A DNA stretch of 60,749 nt from Oscillospiraceae bacterium (GCA_017559185.1 JAFYSU010000007.1:1-60749); one strand, 5' to 3'. Counted from the stretch's first letter, positions 8,020-17,456 are shown. Notes: generated by a model from the sequence alone, not told the origin. Numbers and translations: made by a program.

Positions 8020-8102
8020 AGAATATTATTAAAGAAAACACTATAAAAATTTTTGGATTTGTTGTATTATGAATATATGTGCAGTAAGGAGGCATCTCAA
8101 AA

Positions 8103-8762
8103 ATGAATAAAAGTACAGATAAAAAAATCCCATGCCCTAAATGCGGACATCAGCAGGAATTTAAACTGTGGACAACCATAGATACATACAGTGACCCTAA
8201 AATGCGTGATGCAGTTTTGAGTCAGTCGATTTTCAGCTATAAATGTGATGAATGCGGTTATGCAGCACCGCTTAACTACCCATGCGTTTACAATGACCCT
8301 AAAAACAAGCGTGTGTTTTATGTGTTCCCTAACTACAAAGATGAACAGCTGCAGGCGCTGGATAATGAACAGACACAAAAAATGCTTGATGACGGGTATG
8401 TTTTCCGTGTAGTTCGCAGCGGCAACGAGCTGGCAGAAAAAATTGTAATTTTCGACCATGACTTGGATGACCGTGTTGTTGAGCTTTGCAAGCTGTACAT
8501 GGTTCGTGAGCTTAAAAAGCAGCGTCCGGATTTTACAGTAATGTCGGCTTATTATAACTATGGCAAGGAAGGACATCTTGTTGTTGTGTTTGATGAGCAT
8601 GGAAAAGGTGTTACCGCGCCTCTGCCGGAAGATATGTACGAACAGATGAAAGGTTCTTTTGCGGAGTATCTTGAAGATTACCCATTCGAAGAAGAACTGG
8701 TAGTTGATGTGAAGTGGGCAGTGGAAGCTCTTAAAGCATCCCAGCCTGATAATAATAAGTAA
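8103..8762 (+). CDS. CpXC domain protein
   Basis: A 219-residue soluble protein. It opens with a zinc-ribbon-like arrangement, CPKCGHQQEFKLW and then YKCDECGYAAPLNYPC, typical of the CpXC domain; the family has no known function. The C-terminal 100 residues are acidic. The ribosome site AAGGAGGCATC precedes the ATG. It stands alone between divergent spoIIID and its own terminator. Function unknown; the cysteines suggest a metal-binding or nucleic-acid-adjacent role, but that is only inference. Confidence 0.75.
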   Translation: MNKSTDKKIPCPKCGHQQEFKLWTTIDTYSDPKMRDAVLSQSIFSYKCDECGYAAPLNYPCVYNDPKNKRVFYVFPNYKDEQLQALDNEQTQKMLDDGYVFRVVRSGNELAEKIVIFDHDLDDRVVELCKLYMVRELKKQRPDFTVMSAYYNYGKEGHLVVVFDEHGKGVTAPLPEDMYEQMKGSFAEYLEDYPFEEELVVDVKWAVEALKASQPDNNK

Positions 8763-8764
8763 TT

Positions 8765-8803
8765 AAAAAACGCCTGCTGCCCTTGGGGCAAGCAGGCGTT
8801 TAA
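8765..8803 (+). terminator. Rho-independent terminator after the CpXC gene
   Basis: Stem AACGCCTGCT / AGCAGGCGTT with a partly paired loop, starting a few bases after the stop codon; the T-run is short (TTT). Confidence 0.7.
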
Positions 8804-8855
8804 AACAGAATTTTTAATTTTGCAGGATATGAAAAAAACGAAAGGGATGCGTTAA

Positions 8856-9680
8856 ATGCGAATGCTTCATGAAATTGCACCGCATAAATACAATAACTGC
8901 TACGGCGCAAAACGACCGCCCGTACCAAAAGATGTGGCATTGTATTATGATGGCTCAATGGTTATGATGAAAAATCATTCTGATAGCAGAGGGTGTTTCA
9001 CCTTTGAACAGCTTGAGCCGCAGGCTATGCAGGAGGCTGAATACATCTTTTCAATAGATGATACTGCTTACTACTTGCTTGAAAATGCACCACAGCAGGA
9101 GGGGCTGGAGATGTATCCCATTAGCTCCTGCCGTGAGCTTTGCGGAACAACAGCATTTGCGTTTGTCACAGGTTGGCAGTTTTACCGTTTCAGAAAAGAA
9201 CACAAATTTTGCAGCTGCTGTGCCACCCCTCTTGAACGCCACGCAACGGACAGGGCATACCAATGTCCAAACTGCGGTTTTGTTTGTTATCCCAAGTTTT
9301 CGCCTGCAATACTTGCTTTGGTTACCGATGGTGACCGCTGTATGCTTGTGCGCAGCCGCCGCTTCAGCAGCAGCTTGTCGCCGGTAGCGGGTTTTGTGGA
9401 GGTCGGCGAAAGCTTTGAGGAAGCTGTAATGCGTGAGGTTCTTGAGGAAGCCGGCATAAAGGTAAAGGATGTGCGGTATATTGCAAGCCAGCCATGGAGC
9501 TACGGTGACACAATAATGATTGGATTTACGGCAAAGCTTGACGGTTCGGACAAGCTTTGTGCACAGCAAAGCGAACTGCTTGATGCAGGCTGGTATCACC
9601 GCAGTGAGCTTGAGGACAATCGCTTTCGCGACAGCTTGGGCGGTCAGCTTGTACAGTGGTTTAAAGAGGGTAAGCTGTAA
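8856..9680 (+). CDS. nudC: NAD+/NADH diphosphatase (NudC-type Nudix hydrolase)
   Basis: A 274-residue protein. A variable N-terminal domain of about 110 residues is followed by a four-cysteine zinc ribbon (CSCCATPLERH and CPNCGFVCYP). Then comes a Nudix box, GFVEVGESFEEAVMREVLEEAG, where the glutamates of REVLEEAG bind Mg2+. The SQPW motif just after it is diagnostic for NADH pyrophosphatases. It cleaves NAD(H) to NMN(H) and AMP, and enzymes of this family can also remove NAD caps from RNA. The ATG is preceded by GAAAGGGATG. Single gene between two terminators. Confidence 0.9.
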   Translation: MRMLHEIAPHKYNNCYGAKRPPVPKDVALYYDGSMVMMKNHSDSRGCFTFEQLEPQAMQEAEYIFSIDDTAYYLLENAPQQEGLEMYPISSCRELCGTTAFAFVTGWQFYRFRKEHKFCSCCATPLERHATDRAYQCPNCGFVCYPKFSPAILALVTDGDRCMLVRSRRFSSSLSPVAGFVEVGESFEEAVMREVLEEAGIKVKDVRYIASQPWSYGDTIMIGFTAKLDGSDKLCAQQSELLDAGWYHRSELEDNRFRDSLGGQLVQWFKEGKL

Positions 9681-9721
9681 CACCTGCATTCAACTTTAAA
9701 AACCATTTGAAATAAAACAAT

Positions 9722-9764
9722 AAAAAACCCGAAAGGCATTAAACAAATGCTTTTCGGGTTTTTG
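9722..9764. terminator. Bidirectional terminator between nudC and the G5/3D gene
   Basis: Long stem AAAAACCCGAAA(G)GCATT / AATGCTTTTCGGGTTTTT between convergent genes. Confidence 0.8.
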
Positions 9765-9778
9765 TGTTTAAAAAGATA

Positions 9779-10822
9779 TCAGCCAAGAATGTAAATGTCA
9801 ACATTGCGGCGACCGTTAAGACAGCTTTCGGTAAAGGTATCGTAGTAAAGGTCGATGTCTATTCTGCCGTCCATTAAAGCAAGGCCTGTATCAGCGGCTA
9901 TTGCATAGCCGTAAATAAAGCTGCCGTCAGGGGAGGCAATGTACATTTTTGTGCCGTAGGGAATTTCCTCGGGATTTACCGCAACATAGCCTGCCGAAAG
10001 GTCAAGGCCGCTTGCACCCCAAGCGCCTCTGCCTGCGTAGTAACCTGTTGCATCCTGATTTGTAAGCTTTTTAATGTAGTGTAAAGGTCTGCCGTAGGCA
10101 TCGGTTTCAACACCAAAGTCCAATGGGGAAACAGCAACATTTTCACCAATAAGGATTTGTTCGGTTACAGGCTCACAAACTATGTCCTGCCCCAAAATTT
10201 CGGCTTCTTCAACAACGCCGTCAACCGTTCTTTCAAGGTAGGTAATAACTTTTTCCCCATCTTTGCCTGTGGTGAGCTGTTTGGTTCGACCACTGCGGAT
10301 AAGGCTGTTGGAACGGGTAATGGTTTCGTGCGGAATTTGCTCGGTAACGGTACGGGTGATGTAGTCAACGCGGTTGAGTTCAATCATATCGTTTGCTTGA
10401 AGCATTTTTTCGGGCAGTGGGTCTATAATATCATCACTGTCAAATTCCAAGTCAAGCTTGTTGAAAACATCGCTTACTGTACCGTCGGTCATCATAACGG
10501 TATGAACCATACCGTCGGCCTTGAGAGTAACCGGAAAAGCACGCGAAATGCTTATTTCGGCATAACCGCCCTCAAGTCCAGAAAATTCGACATCGTCTGC
10601 CGACATGGTAAATATTCCGCTTTGGTTAAGAATACCGTTCATATCATCTTTAAATGTATAACTCAAAGTCATTTTATGGTCATCTCTTATCACCACTGCA
10701 GTAGTGCTTGCAGCGGTGTGAACCACACACAAACCGGTGAAAAGAAACAACACTGCGGCCATAAAGCTTTGGGATTTAATGTAAGGCATAGCCGCGCGGA
10801 CAGCTTCTTTTAGCTTCTGCAT
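9779..10822 (-). CDS. YabE-like cell-wall protein with DUF348, G5 and 3D domains
   Basis: A 347-residue exported protein. An N-terminal hydrophobic segment (about residues 17-38) is followed by a DUF348-like repeat region. Next is a G5 domain centred on TVTEQIPHETITRSNS, and then a C-terminal 3D domain ending in RIDIDLYYDTFTES. The 3D aspartates form the putative catalytic centre (MltA/RpfB-like fold), so it is probably a peptidoglycan lytic transglycosylase-like or resuscitation-type enzyme. The start is the ATG at 10822 after AAGGAG. It has a consensus promoter upstream. Confidence 0.85.
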   Translation of the reverse strand: MQKLKEAVRAAMPYIKSQSFMAAVLFLFTGLCVVHTAASTTAVVIRDDHKMTLSYTFKDDMNGILNQSGIFTMSADDVEFSGLEGGYAEISISRAFPVTLKADGMVHTVMMTDGTVSDVFNKLDLEFDSDDIIDPLPEKMLQANDMIELNRVDYITRTVTEQIPHETITRSNSLIRSGRTKQLTTGKDGEKVITYLERTVDGVVEEAEILGQDIVCEPVTEQILIGENVAVSPLDFGVETDAYGRPLHYIKKLTNQDATGYYAGRGAWGASGLDLSAGYVAVNPEEIPYGTKMYIASPDGSFIYGYAIAADTGLALMDGRIDIDLYYDTFTESCLNGRRNVDIYILG

Positions 10823-10905
10823 TAAATTTCTCCTTTTTACCGAATAAAAGGGATATACCAATAAAAAGTATAATGGTTTCCCATATTATTGCCGTAACAA
10901 GTGTA

Positions 10906-10934
10906 ATTATATTCAAAGCCAATTTTACTGTCAA
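10906..10934 (-). promoter_or_regulatory. Consensus sigma-A promoter for the YabE-like gene
   Basis: Read leftward: TTGACA (10929-10934), a 17-nt spacer, then TATAAT (10906-10911). The rest of the 512-nt gap to 11334 is AT-rich. On the plus strand it holds a possible sporulation promoter near 11262-11289 and one possible 16-codon ORF at 11133-11183, both listed under findings or the next gene. Confidence 0.8.
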
Positions 10935-11334
10935 CAATGTACAATGGTCAAAAAAAGCCTTAAAATGCGGAAAAAACAAAAAAATATTCAACCGAATGGG
11001 GCAAATTAGATAAATTTGCTTTTTGCAAAACAGTAAAAATGTTGCTGTTTGAGCAATCATGCACAAAAAGAGGCACAATTTTCAAAAGTTGTCGTAATGC
11101 ACTAACGGTCAAGGGAAGGGGAGTTGTGAATTGTGAAGTATGCTGCAAAAAATCAAGGGTGCAGCTGTAATAATAAATGGTAAAAATTTCTTTTAAGTGT
11201 TGCCGTTAAAATATTGCCCAAAACAATGACACACAACATACAGCCGAAAAAAACAGGAGCATAATTTTGTTAGGCACGGTACAAAATATAAATACACCCA
11301 TTTGTTATGGAAAATGAAAGGGAGCTTTTTAATT

Positions 11335-12105
11335 ATGAGTAAAAACAAGTTTCAAAAAGATGGATTTTTGACAGGCAAAGGTTTTTATATTGCGTTGGCA
11401 GTTTGTCTTGTAGGAGCAGGTACAGCAGCGTGGGCGGCGGTGGACCGCACTTTGAATGCTATTGATACCGCACAGCCGCCCGTACAAAGCCCAACCAATG
11501 AAAAACAAATCAATGAAGACGATTTTTTTATTCCTCCGCAGTCGGTGAAGCAGACGGAGAACAAGGTTTCGCAGCAGCCAAAACCGTCAGCCGAGTCATC
11601 CGTGCAGCAGGAAACTCCTTCCGACTTGCCTGCATCGTCCAAGCAGTCTGTGCAGGACTTGGATTCTGGCGCACGGCAGGTGCTCTTACAAACATCGCAG
11701 AGTTCGGCTTTTTGCTTGCCCGTAAATTCCGAGATAACAAACGAATTCAGTGGGGACATGCTTGTAAAAAATATTACGCTTAATACCTGGCGAACACACA
11801 ACGGTGTTGATTTTCCTGCTGAAAAAGGCGAAGCTGTAACCTGTGCGTTTACAGGACAGGTTACTAAGGTGTACAACGACCCCATGTGGGGCAGTGTTGT
11901 GGAAATAACCGGAAAGGATGACCTTGTAGCGGTTTACAGCGGAATTGATGATGCTGACAAGCTTGAAGTTGGTGCAGTAATAAAATCGGGCGAGACAATA
12001 GGCAAGGTTGGCGAAATTCCCTGCGAAAGCAAACAGGGAAGTCATCTGCACTTTGCTGTGATGCAGGACGGAAAATATATCGACCCTCTTGCGGTTAAAG
12101 GATAA
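11335..12105 (+). CDS. SpoIIQ-like M23 (LytM) peptidase-domain protein
   Basis: A 256-residue protein with one N-terminal transmembrane helix (about 15-36), a low-complexity Gln/Ser/Pro linker (about 45-120) and a C-terminal LytM domain. Metal-binding residues are intact: H155 and D159 in THNGVDF, and H237-x-H239 in SHLHF. The architecture fits SpoIIQ, the forespore partner of SpoIIIAH in the engulfment channel. Bacillus SpoIIQ lacks the metal site, whereas clostridial SpoIIQ can keep it. A general envelope M23 endopeptidase is the alternative. The ATG follows GAAAGGGAGC. A loose sigma-F/G-like element lies just upstream (GCATA, 14 nt, then GGTACAAAAT). Confidence 0.75.
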   Translation: MSKNKFQKDGFLTGKGFYIALAVCLVGAGTAAWAAVDRTLNAIDTAQPPVQSPTNEKQINEDDFFIPPQSVKQTENKVSQQPKPSAESSVQQETPSDLPASSKQSVQDLDSGARQVLLQTSQSSAFCLPVNSEITNEFSGDMLVKNITLNTWRTHNGVDFPAEKGEAVTCAFTGQVTKVYNDPMWGSVVEITGKDDLVAVYSGIDDADKLEVGAVIKSGETIGKVGEIPCESKQGSHLHFAVMQDGKYIDPLAVKG

Positions 12106-12111
12106 AAAAAG

Positions 12112-12160
12112 CACCCTGTACGGTATGCTGTTGTAAAAAGCACATACCATGGCAGGGTGT
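12112..12160. terminator. Terminator between convergent spoIIQ-like and ppk genes
   Basis: Long two-part stem, CACCCTG..GGTATG pairing with CATACC..CAGGGTG, with flanking A and T runs on both sides. Confidence 0.75.
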
Positions 12161-12167
12161 TTTGTGT

Positions 12168-14273
12168 TTATTTTGCAAAAAGTGAACGCAGCTTGTGTAA
12201 AAAACCTTTTTTAGGTTTTGGCGGGCGGTTTGCCTGCGCTGCCGACATAAGAACATATTGGCTGTTGGTGCTTGGCACCGAATGAGGCTTTTTATGGTAA
12301 ACCCCAAAGCAGTCCATTTTGCGGGATTTAACATTGTCGATTTGCGAAAGATAAATTATATGACGCAGCTTTTGGCGTACCTCAGTTGAATATATCGGAC
12401 ATGCTATTTCGACGCGTCTTTCGGTATTGCGTGTCATAAGGTCGGCAGAGGAGATGTACATTTTTTCATCGGAGCCTTGTCCAAAGCAGAAAAAGCGGGA
12501 ATGTTCCAAAAATCTGCCTACTATGCTTGAAACATGAATATTGTCGGTATAACCCATTACTCCCGGCAAAATACAGCATATACTTCTAACCAGCAAGGAC
12601 ACACGAACGCCGGCACAGGAAGCCTGTGAAAGCTTTTGAATTATGTCGATATCGGTAAGGTCGTTTACCTTAAAGTATATTTTGCCTTGACGGCCTTTGT
12701 CTGTTTCCTGCTGAATAAGCTCAAGCAGGGATTTTTTGAATGAAGCGGGTGCTACAAGAAAATGCTTATAACTGCCGTTAAGGTTGCCCTCTGCCATATT
12801 TTTGAAAAATTCGGAAGCATCAAGACCAATTTCATGGTGAGCTGTCATCAGGCTTACATCGGTATAATTCAAAACAGTTTCTTCGTTGTAGTTGCCTGTG
12901 CCGATTTGTGTTATGTAGGAAACGCCGTTTTTGTCCTCACGAGTTATAAGGCAGATTTTTGCGTGGATTTTGTAGCCTTCAATACCGTAAATTATTTTGC
13001 AGCCTGCTTTTTCAAGCTGTTCGGACCAGTCAATGTTGTTTTGTTCGTCAAAGCGTGCCCGCAGCTCCATAATTACTGTGACATCCTTGCCGTTTTCGGC
13101 AGCAGCACACAGGTATTCAACCAGACGAGGCTTGGGACCGAGACGATAAATAGTAATTTTAATCGAGGTAACGGCAGGGTCGCAGCTTGCCTCGCGAATA
13201 AGCTGTAAAAACGGTTCCATGCTTTCAAAAGGATGTGAAAGCAAAATGTCTCTTTTCATTATCTGCTGCATAATGCTTTTATTTGGAATTAAAGCAGCCG
13301 AAACACAAGGAGTGAATTTTTCATCGGTCAAAGCTTTTCTGATTTCAAGCGGTAGCTTGCTTTCAAGGGAAAATGCGTACGGCATATTCATTGGAGCGTC
13401 CGAAACAAATATCTGTTCGGGGGTAACACCAATTTTTTCGCAAAGGTACTGTTCAAATTCAGCACTTACCTTGTGTGAAAGCTCAAGACGAACAGGAGCC
13501 ATTTTTTTCTGTTGTGCCAGTAATTGACGCATGGTGTTGCGAAAATCAACATCAACATCAACAACCTGTTCATCGGTAAGGATGTCGGCATTTCTGGTAA
13601 GGCAAAGGCAGGTTGTTTCCTTTATTGTACATCCGCCAAACAAGCGTCCAAGGTGTATTCGCACAACATCTTCGGTGCGTATGTAGCGCAGGGTATCACC
13701 GGGCAGGTAAACTACACTGGTCATGTTTTCGGGAATGGCAACAGTGCCGAAAACATCCTTGTCCTGATAACGCAGCATGGAGCATACATTAACAGCCTTG
13801 TTTGCAAAGTGTGGAAAAGGCTGGTAGGAGTCAATCATTTGGGGTGAAAGAATAGGCTCCATGTGCAGGTTGAAATAAGCTTCGATGTGGGTTTTGTCGG
13901 TTTCGTCAAGCTCACAAGGGCGCAGGCAGTATATACCGTGTTCCCTAAGCTTTGCTTCGACAAGCTCAAGCACTTCCTCGCGCTTTGTGTATAAATTGCT
14001 TGTGGTACGGTAAATAAGGTCAAGCTGTTCGCGGGCGGTAAGGTTTGTTTTTGCGTCATAGGATTCTTCCTTTAAAGAAAGTGCATCAAAAAGACCGCCG
14101 ACACGGAGCATAAAAAATTTATCAAGGTTGCTTGAAAATACCGAAACATATTTAAGGCGTTCCAACAACGGAACGCTTTCATCCAATGCTTCTTCAAGAA
14201 CGCGTTCATTGAAACGCAGCCATGAAAATTCACGATTTTGCATATATGATGGTTTTGGAAATTGTATAGCCAT
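12168..14273 (-). CDS. ppk1: Polyphosphate kinase 1
   Basis: A 701-residue enzyme that reversibly transfers the ATP gamma-phosphate to polyphosphate. The N-terminal PPK domain begins NREFSWLRFNERVLEEA. The autophosphorylated histidine is H437 in KIHAKICLI. The second phospholipase-D-like lobe contains SSADLMTRNTERRVE near residue 600. Length is typical for PPK1. The start is the ATG at 14273 after CGGAGG; the frame has an adjacent upstream TTG. It stands alone, with no ppx neighbour. Confidence 0.95.
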   Translation of the reverse strand: MAIQFPKPSYMQNREFSWLRFNERVLEEALDESVPLLERLKYVSVFSSNLDKFFMLRVGGLFDALSLKEESYDAKTNLTAREQLDLIYRTTSNLYTKREEVLELVEAKLREHGIYCLRPCELDETDKTHIEAYFNLHMEPILSPQMIDSYQPFPHFANKAVNVCSMLRYQDKDVFGTVAIPENMTSVVYLPGDTLRYIRTEDVVRIHLGRLFGGCTIKETTCLCLTRNADILTDEQVVDVDVDFRNTMRQLLAQQKKMAPVRLELSHKVSAEFEQYLCEKIGVTPEQIFVSDAPMNMPYAFSLESKLPLEIRKALTDEKFTPCVSAALIPNKSIMQQIMKRDILLSHPFESMEPFLQLIREASCDPAVTSIKITIYRLGPKPRLVEYLCAAAENGKDVTVIMELRARFDEQNNIDWSEQLEKAGCKIIYGIEGYKIHAKICLITREDKNGVSYITQIGTGNYNEETVLNYTDVSLMTAHHEIGLDASEFFKNMAEGNLNGSYKHFLVAPASFKKSLLELIQQETDKGRQGKIYFKVNDLTDIDIIQKLSQASCAGVRVSLLVRSICCILPGVMGYTDNIHVSSIVGRFLEHSRFFCFGQGSDEKMYISSADLMTRNTERRVEIACPIYSTEVRQKLRHIIYLSQIDNVKSRKMDCFGVYHKKPHSVPSTNSQYVLMSAAQANRPPKPKKGFLHKLRSLFAK

Positions 14274-14415
14274 CAATAGTCCTCCGCTTTTATGTTAAAC
14301 AGTAATTATAATATCTAATATGTGTGCAAATCACTCCTATTATAATATAATTTACAGCAAACTCCAAATAATTTTTTAAAAAAGAAAATAAAACTTTTTT
14401 AAATTTTGAACACAA

Positions 14416-14448
14416 ACAAAAAGGTGTACCAAATATCGGTACACCTTT
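14416..14448 (-). terminator. Rho-independent terminator after sdaAA
   Basis: Stem AAAGGTGTACC / GGTACACCTTT, then a T-rich tail in the leftward direction. Confidence 0.8.
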
Positions 14449-14454
14449 AAAACT

Positions 14455-15330
14455 TTATTTAATGCAGGAAGAACAAAGCGAGCAAGCCGTTGGAGTTGCT
14501 GCAACACCGCCCAAAGCGGTTTCACGCAGCTCGTAAGGAAGTGATTTGCCTACACGGTACATGGCTTCCACCATTTCATCAAACGGTACGATATTGTGAA
14601 TACCTGCAAGTGCAATTTCTGCACTTATTAAAGCGTTTGATGTACCCATTGCATTTCGCTGCTGGCAAGGTGACTCAACCAGACCTCCTATTGGGTCGCA
14701 CACAAGGCCTAAAATGTTTGCAAGTGCGCCCGATGCAGCCGAAAGACATTGACGAGGAGTACCGCCCATAAGCTGAACGGCAGCAGCAGCAGCCATTGCA
14801 CTTGCGGCGCCTATTTCCGCTTGGCAGCCGCCTTCGGCACCTGCAACGGTTGCATTGTGGGCAATAAGGTAACCAACTGCCCCTGCACAGAACAGTGCGT
14901 TGGTCATTTCTTCATCCGAAAAACCGTATTCTTCCTGAAGCGAAAGAAAAACCCCCGGAATAACACCTGATGAACCTGCGGTTGGTGCTGCAACGATAAG
15001 CCCCATGGATGCATTTACTTCAAGCACACCCATTGAATATGCCGCAGCGCGGGAAACAACATTTCCGCAAAGGTTTTTTCCGCTAAGGCGAAGCTCGTTC
15101 AGTTTTATTGCTTCACCGCCAATAAGCCCGCCCATTGTTTTTGCCTTGCTTTCAAGCGAGGTATGAACAGCCTGCTTCATAATAGAGTAGGAATATGCCA
15201 TACGGGAGATGTTTTCCTCACGGGATGTCCCCAAAAGCTCAGTTTCACGCAGGAGCATGGCTTCGCTTAAGGAAATATTGCTTTTTTCACACAATTCAAG
15301 CAGCGCACTGCCTGTTGTAAAGTCTGACAT
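14455..15330 (-). CDS. sdaAA: L-serine dehydratase, iron-sulfur dependent, alpha subunit
   Basis: A 291-residue catalytic subunit converting L-serine to pyruvate and ammonia with an oxygen-sensitive 4Fe-4S cluster. The conserved segments GAEGGCQAEIGAASAMAAAA and CDPIGGLVESPCQQRNA carry cluster/active-site cysteines, and the C-terminus keeps a CSLCSSC cluster. The start is the ATG at 15330 after GGGAGG. It begins 13 nt after the beta-subunit gene ends. The two-subunit form is typical of Firmicutes. Confidence 0.95.
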   Translation of the reverse strand: MSDFTTGSALLELCEKSNISLSEAMLLRETELLGTSREENISRMAYSYSIMKQAVHTSLESKAKTMGGLIGGEAIKLNELRLSGKNLCGNVVSRAAAYSMGVLEVNASMGLIVAAPTAGSSGVIPGVFLSLQEEYGFSDEEMTNALFCAGAVGYLIAHNATVAGAEGGCQAEIGAASAMAAAAAVQLMGGTPRQCLSAASGALANILGLVCDPIGGLVESPCQQRNAMGTSNALISAEIALAGIHNIVPFDEMVEAMYRVGKSLPYELRETALGGVAATPTACSLCSSCIK

Positions 15331-15343
15331 AATGTTTCCTCCC

Positions 15344-16012
15344 TTACAGCTCAATCAGAATAGCACTTAAAATTGAAGGCAAAGCTTCGATTTCGCTAAG
15401 CACTTTTGCAGGTATTGCACCGTCAGCTTCGATGATGGTGTAGGCGTTTTCGCCCTTAGCCTCACGGTACATACGGGTAAATGCAATGTTGATGTTGTTG
15501 TCTGCCAAGCAGCGGGCAATGTGAGCCAGTACACCGGGAGTATCCTTTTGACGAACAAGAATTGTGGACAGCTCACCGCGGAGCTTAACATCTACACCGT
15601 TAATCTGTTGAATAACGGCAGCACCGCCGCCAATGGAAGCACCACGAACTGTGCTTACGGTGCCGCTGTCATCGGTTATAATAACATCGGCTGTGTTGGG
15701 ATGAACATCTTTGGTGTCGTAGTCGGGGCGGAACGAAAAATCAATGCCTCGTTCGCGCGCAATGTCAAAGGAATTGCGAATTCGTGCATCTTCGGGAGAA
15801 AATCCGAGTATGCCGCCTACCAGTGCGCGGTCGGTACCATGACCTTGATAGGTACGGGCAAACGAGCCGTACAGTACAAACTCTACTTTAACTATCGGGC
15901 GTTTTGTCATTTTGCCTGCAAGCAGCGCTATTCTGAGCGCACCCGCGGTATGTGAACTGGATGGTCCTATCATGTTAGGGCCAATAATGTCGAAAACACT
16001 GGTAGATTTCAT
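15344..16012 (-). CDS. sdaAB: L-serine dehydratase, iron-sulfur dependent, beta subunit
   Basis: A 222-residue beta subunit. The N-terminus SVFDIIGPNMIGPSSSHTAGA is the family signature. The C-terminal 75 residues form an ACT-type domain (TPGVLAHIARCLADNNINIAF) that probably senses serine. It lies immediately downstream of prmA (13 nt) and upstream of sdaAA, so the order prmA-sdaAB-sdaAA is one leftward operon. Confidence 0.95.
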   Translation of the reverse strand: MKSTSVFDIIGPNMIGPSSSHTAGALRIALLAGKMTKRPIVKVEFVLYGSFARTYQGHGTDRALVGGILGFSPEDARIRNSFDIARERGIDFSFRPDYDTKDVHPNTADVIITDDSGTVSTVRGASIGGGAAVIQQINGVDVKLRGELSTILVRQKDTPGVLAHIARCLADNNINIAFTRMYREAKGENAYTIIEADGAIPAKVLSEIEALPSILSAILIEL

Positions 16013-16025
16013 AAATCAACGCTCC

Positions 16026-16973
16026 TTAAGCAAACTTGTTGGCAATGGCTACCCAGCCGCCGGCTTCTTTTATTTCGAGCTGTTCCAGCTTGTGCTCACG
16101 CAAAGCACAAAGAACATCTTCCTTGCGGTCATCAATAATCCCCGAGCAGATGAATACACCGTCAGGTTTGAGGAAGCGTGGGATATCGGGCAGAAGACGA
16201 ATTATTACATCGGCAACAATGTTTGCACAAATAACATCGTAGCAGCCGGTAATTTTTTCACCCAAGTCGCCCTGATGGAATTGGATTTTTTCGCTTACAT
16301 TATTCATGGCTGCGTTTTCACGAGCAACCTTTACAGCAGTTTCGTCAATATCAACACCTTGAATGTCATGGCAGCCAAGCAGTGCAGCAGTTATTGCAAG
16401 AATTCCGCTGCCGCAGCCAACATCCAGCATGGTTTTGCCTTCGCAGGCATATTTTTCAAGAAGCTCCATGCAAAGTGAGGTGGTGTTGTGTGTGCCTGTA
16501 CCAAAAGCCATGCCGGGGTCAAGGGTAAGAACAATGTCATCGGGATTGCTTTCGCAGGTTTCCCAAGAAGGGCACACCATAATACGCTTGCCTATTCTGA
16601 GTGCATGGTAGTATTTTTTCCAAGCTGTTGCCCAATCCTCTTCGTTAAGATTTTCAAGGCTTATTTCCAAGCGACCGAAAGCATCTTCGGAGTCTATGGA
16701 TTTCAAAACAGCCATTTCACGACGAACTTCCTCAAGGGTTTCCATTCCCTGAATGGTGTGAGGCAGGTAAAGAGTTACGCTTGTTTCGGCATCTTTAAGT
16801 GACATCAAACTTTCGTCCACATAATCCCAGTTAGGTGTGGTTTGGTCAAGAAATTCTTCAAAATCGGCAGAGTCTTGAATTGCAAAACCGTTTACCCCCA
16901 TCTGGAGCAAGCGACCGGTAACAGGTTCAACACCTGCGGTGGTAGTATATATTTTAGCTTCTATCCATTCCAT
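16026..16973 (-). CDS. prmA: Ribosomal protein L11 methyltransferase
   Basis: A 315-residue SAM-dependent enzyme that trimethylates ribosomal protein L11. The N-terminal substrate-binding domain runs to about residue 120. The Rossmann methyltransferase domain follows, with the SAM loop LDVGCGSGILAI near residue 180 and the catalytic-site segment CANIVADVI near 250. Start ATG preceded by AAAGGAAAAG. First gene of the operon with the serine dehydratase genes; a functional link is not obvious. Confidence 0.93.
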   Translation of the reverse strand: MEWIEAKIYTTTAGVEPVTGRLLQMGVNGFAIQDSADFEEFLDQTTPNWDYVDESLMSLKDAETSVTLYLPHTIQGMETLEEVRREMAVLKSIDSEDAFGRLEISLENLNEEDWATAWKKYYHALRIGKRIMVCPSWETCESNPDDIVLTLDPGMAFGTGTHNTTSLCMELLEKYACEGKTMLDVGCGSGILAITAALLGCHDIQGVDIDETAVKVARENAAMNNVSEKIQFHQGDLGEKITGCYDVICANIVADVIIRLLPDIPRFLKPDGVFICSGIIDDRKEDVLCALREHKLEQLEIKEAGGWVAIANKFA

Positions 16974-17105
16974 AATGCTTTTCCTTTCGTAAAAACATAT
17001 TTTGCCGTATTAAATGCTATTTCAGATATTATAGCATAAAAATAATAAATCAGTACAAAATAAAGTAAATAAAAGGAATTTTATACCGAAAAAATCGGAG
17101 GAGCC

Positions 17106-17456
17106 ATGAAAAATACTTTTATCGTAACAATAGCGGCGCTTGCGGTGACATCGGCAGCGGCATTTTTCGGGATGTTTTTAGCCGAAAAGTATGAGGAAAA
17201 ATTATTAGAAGAAACAACACAGCAGGCAGACCGACAAGTGACAGATACTCCGAAGGAAGCCGAAAAATATGAATATATAATAGCCGAGTACGAAGGAAAG
17301 CTGGCAGTTTTTTTGCCTAACCGTGTAACGCCCAAAAAGGTTTTTGACATTTATGTTTCCACCTTGCCGCAAAAGGACAGGGAAGACCTTGCAAAGGGGG
17401 TGGGTGCGGCAGATTATACGCAGCTGCTAAGCTTATTGGAGGATTATTCAAGCTAA
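17106..17456 (+). CDS. BofC C-terminal-like exported protein
   Basis: A 116-residue protein with an N-terminal hydrophobic anchor (about residues 5-25) and a charged linker. Its compact C-terminal domain follows the pattern YIIAEYEGKLAVFLP ... LPQKDREDLAKGV ... LLEDYSS. That resembles the C-terminal domain of BofC, the Bacillus forespore protein that delays sigma-K processing, and of related clostridial proteins. The assignment is by pattern only. GGAGGAGCC precedes the ATG. It is divergent from prmA. Confidence 0.6.
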   Translation: MKNTFIVTIAALAVTSAAAFFGMFLAEKYEEKLLEETTQQADRQVTDTPKEAEKYEYIIAEYEGKLAVFLPNRVTPKKVFDIYVSTLPQKDREDLAKGVGAADYTQLLSLLEDYSS

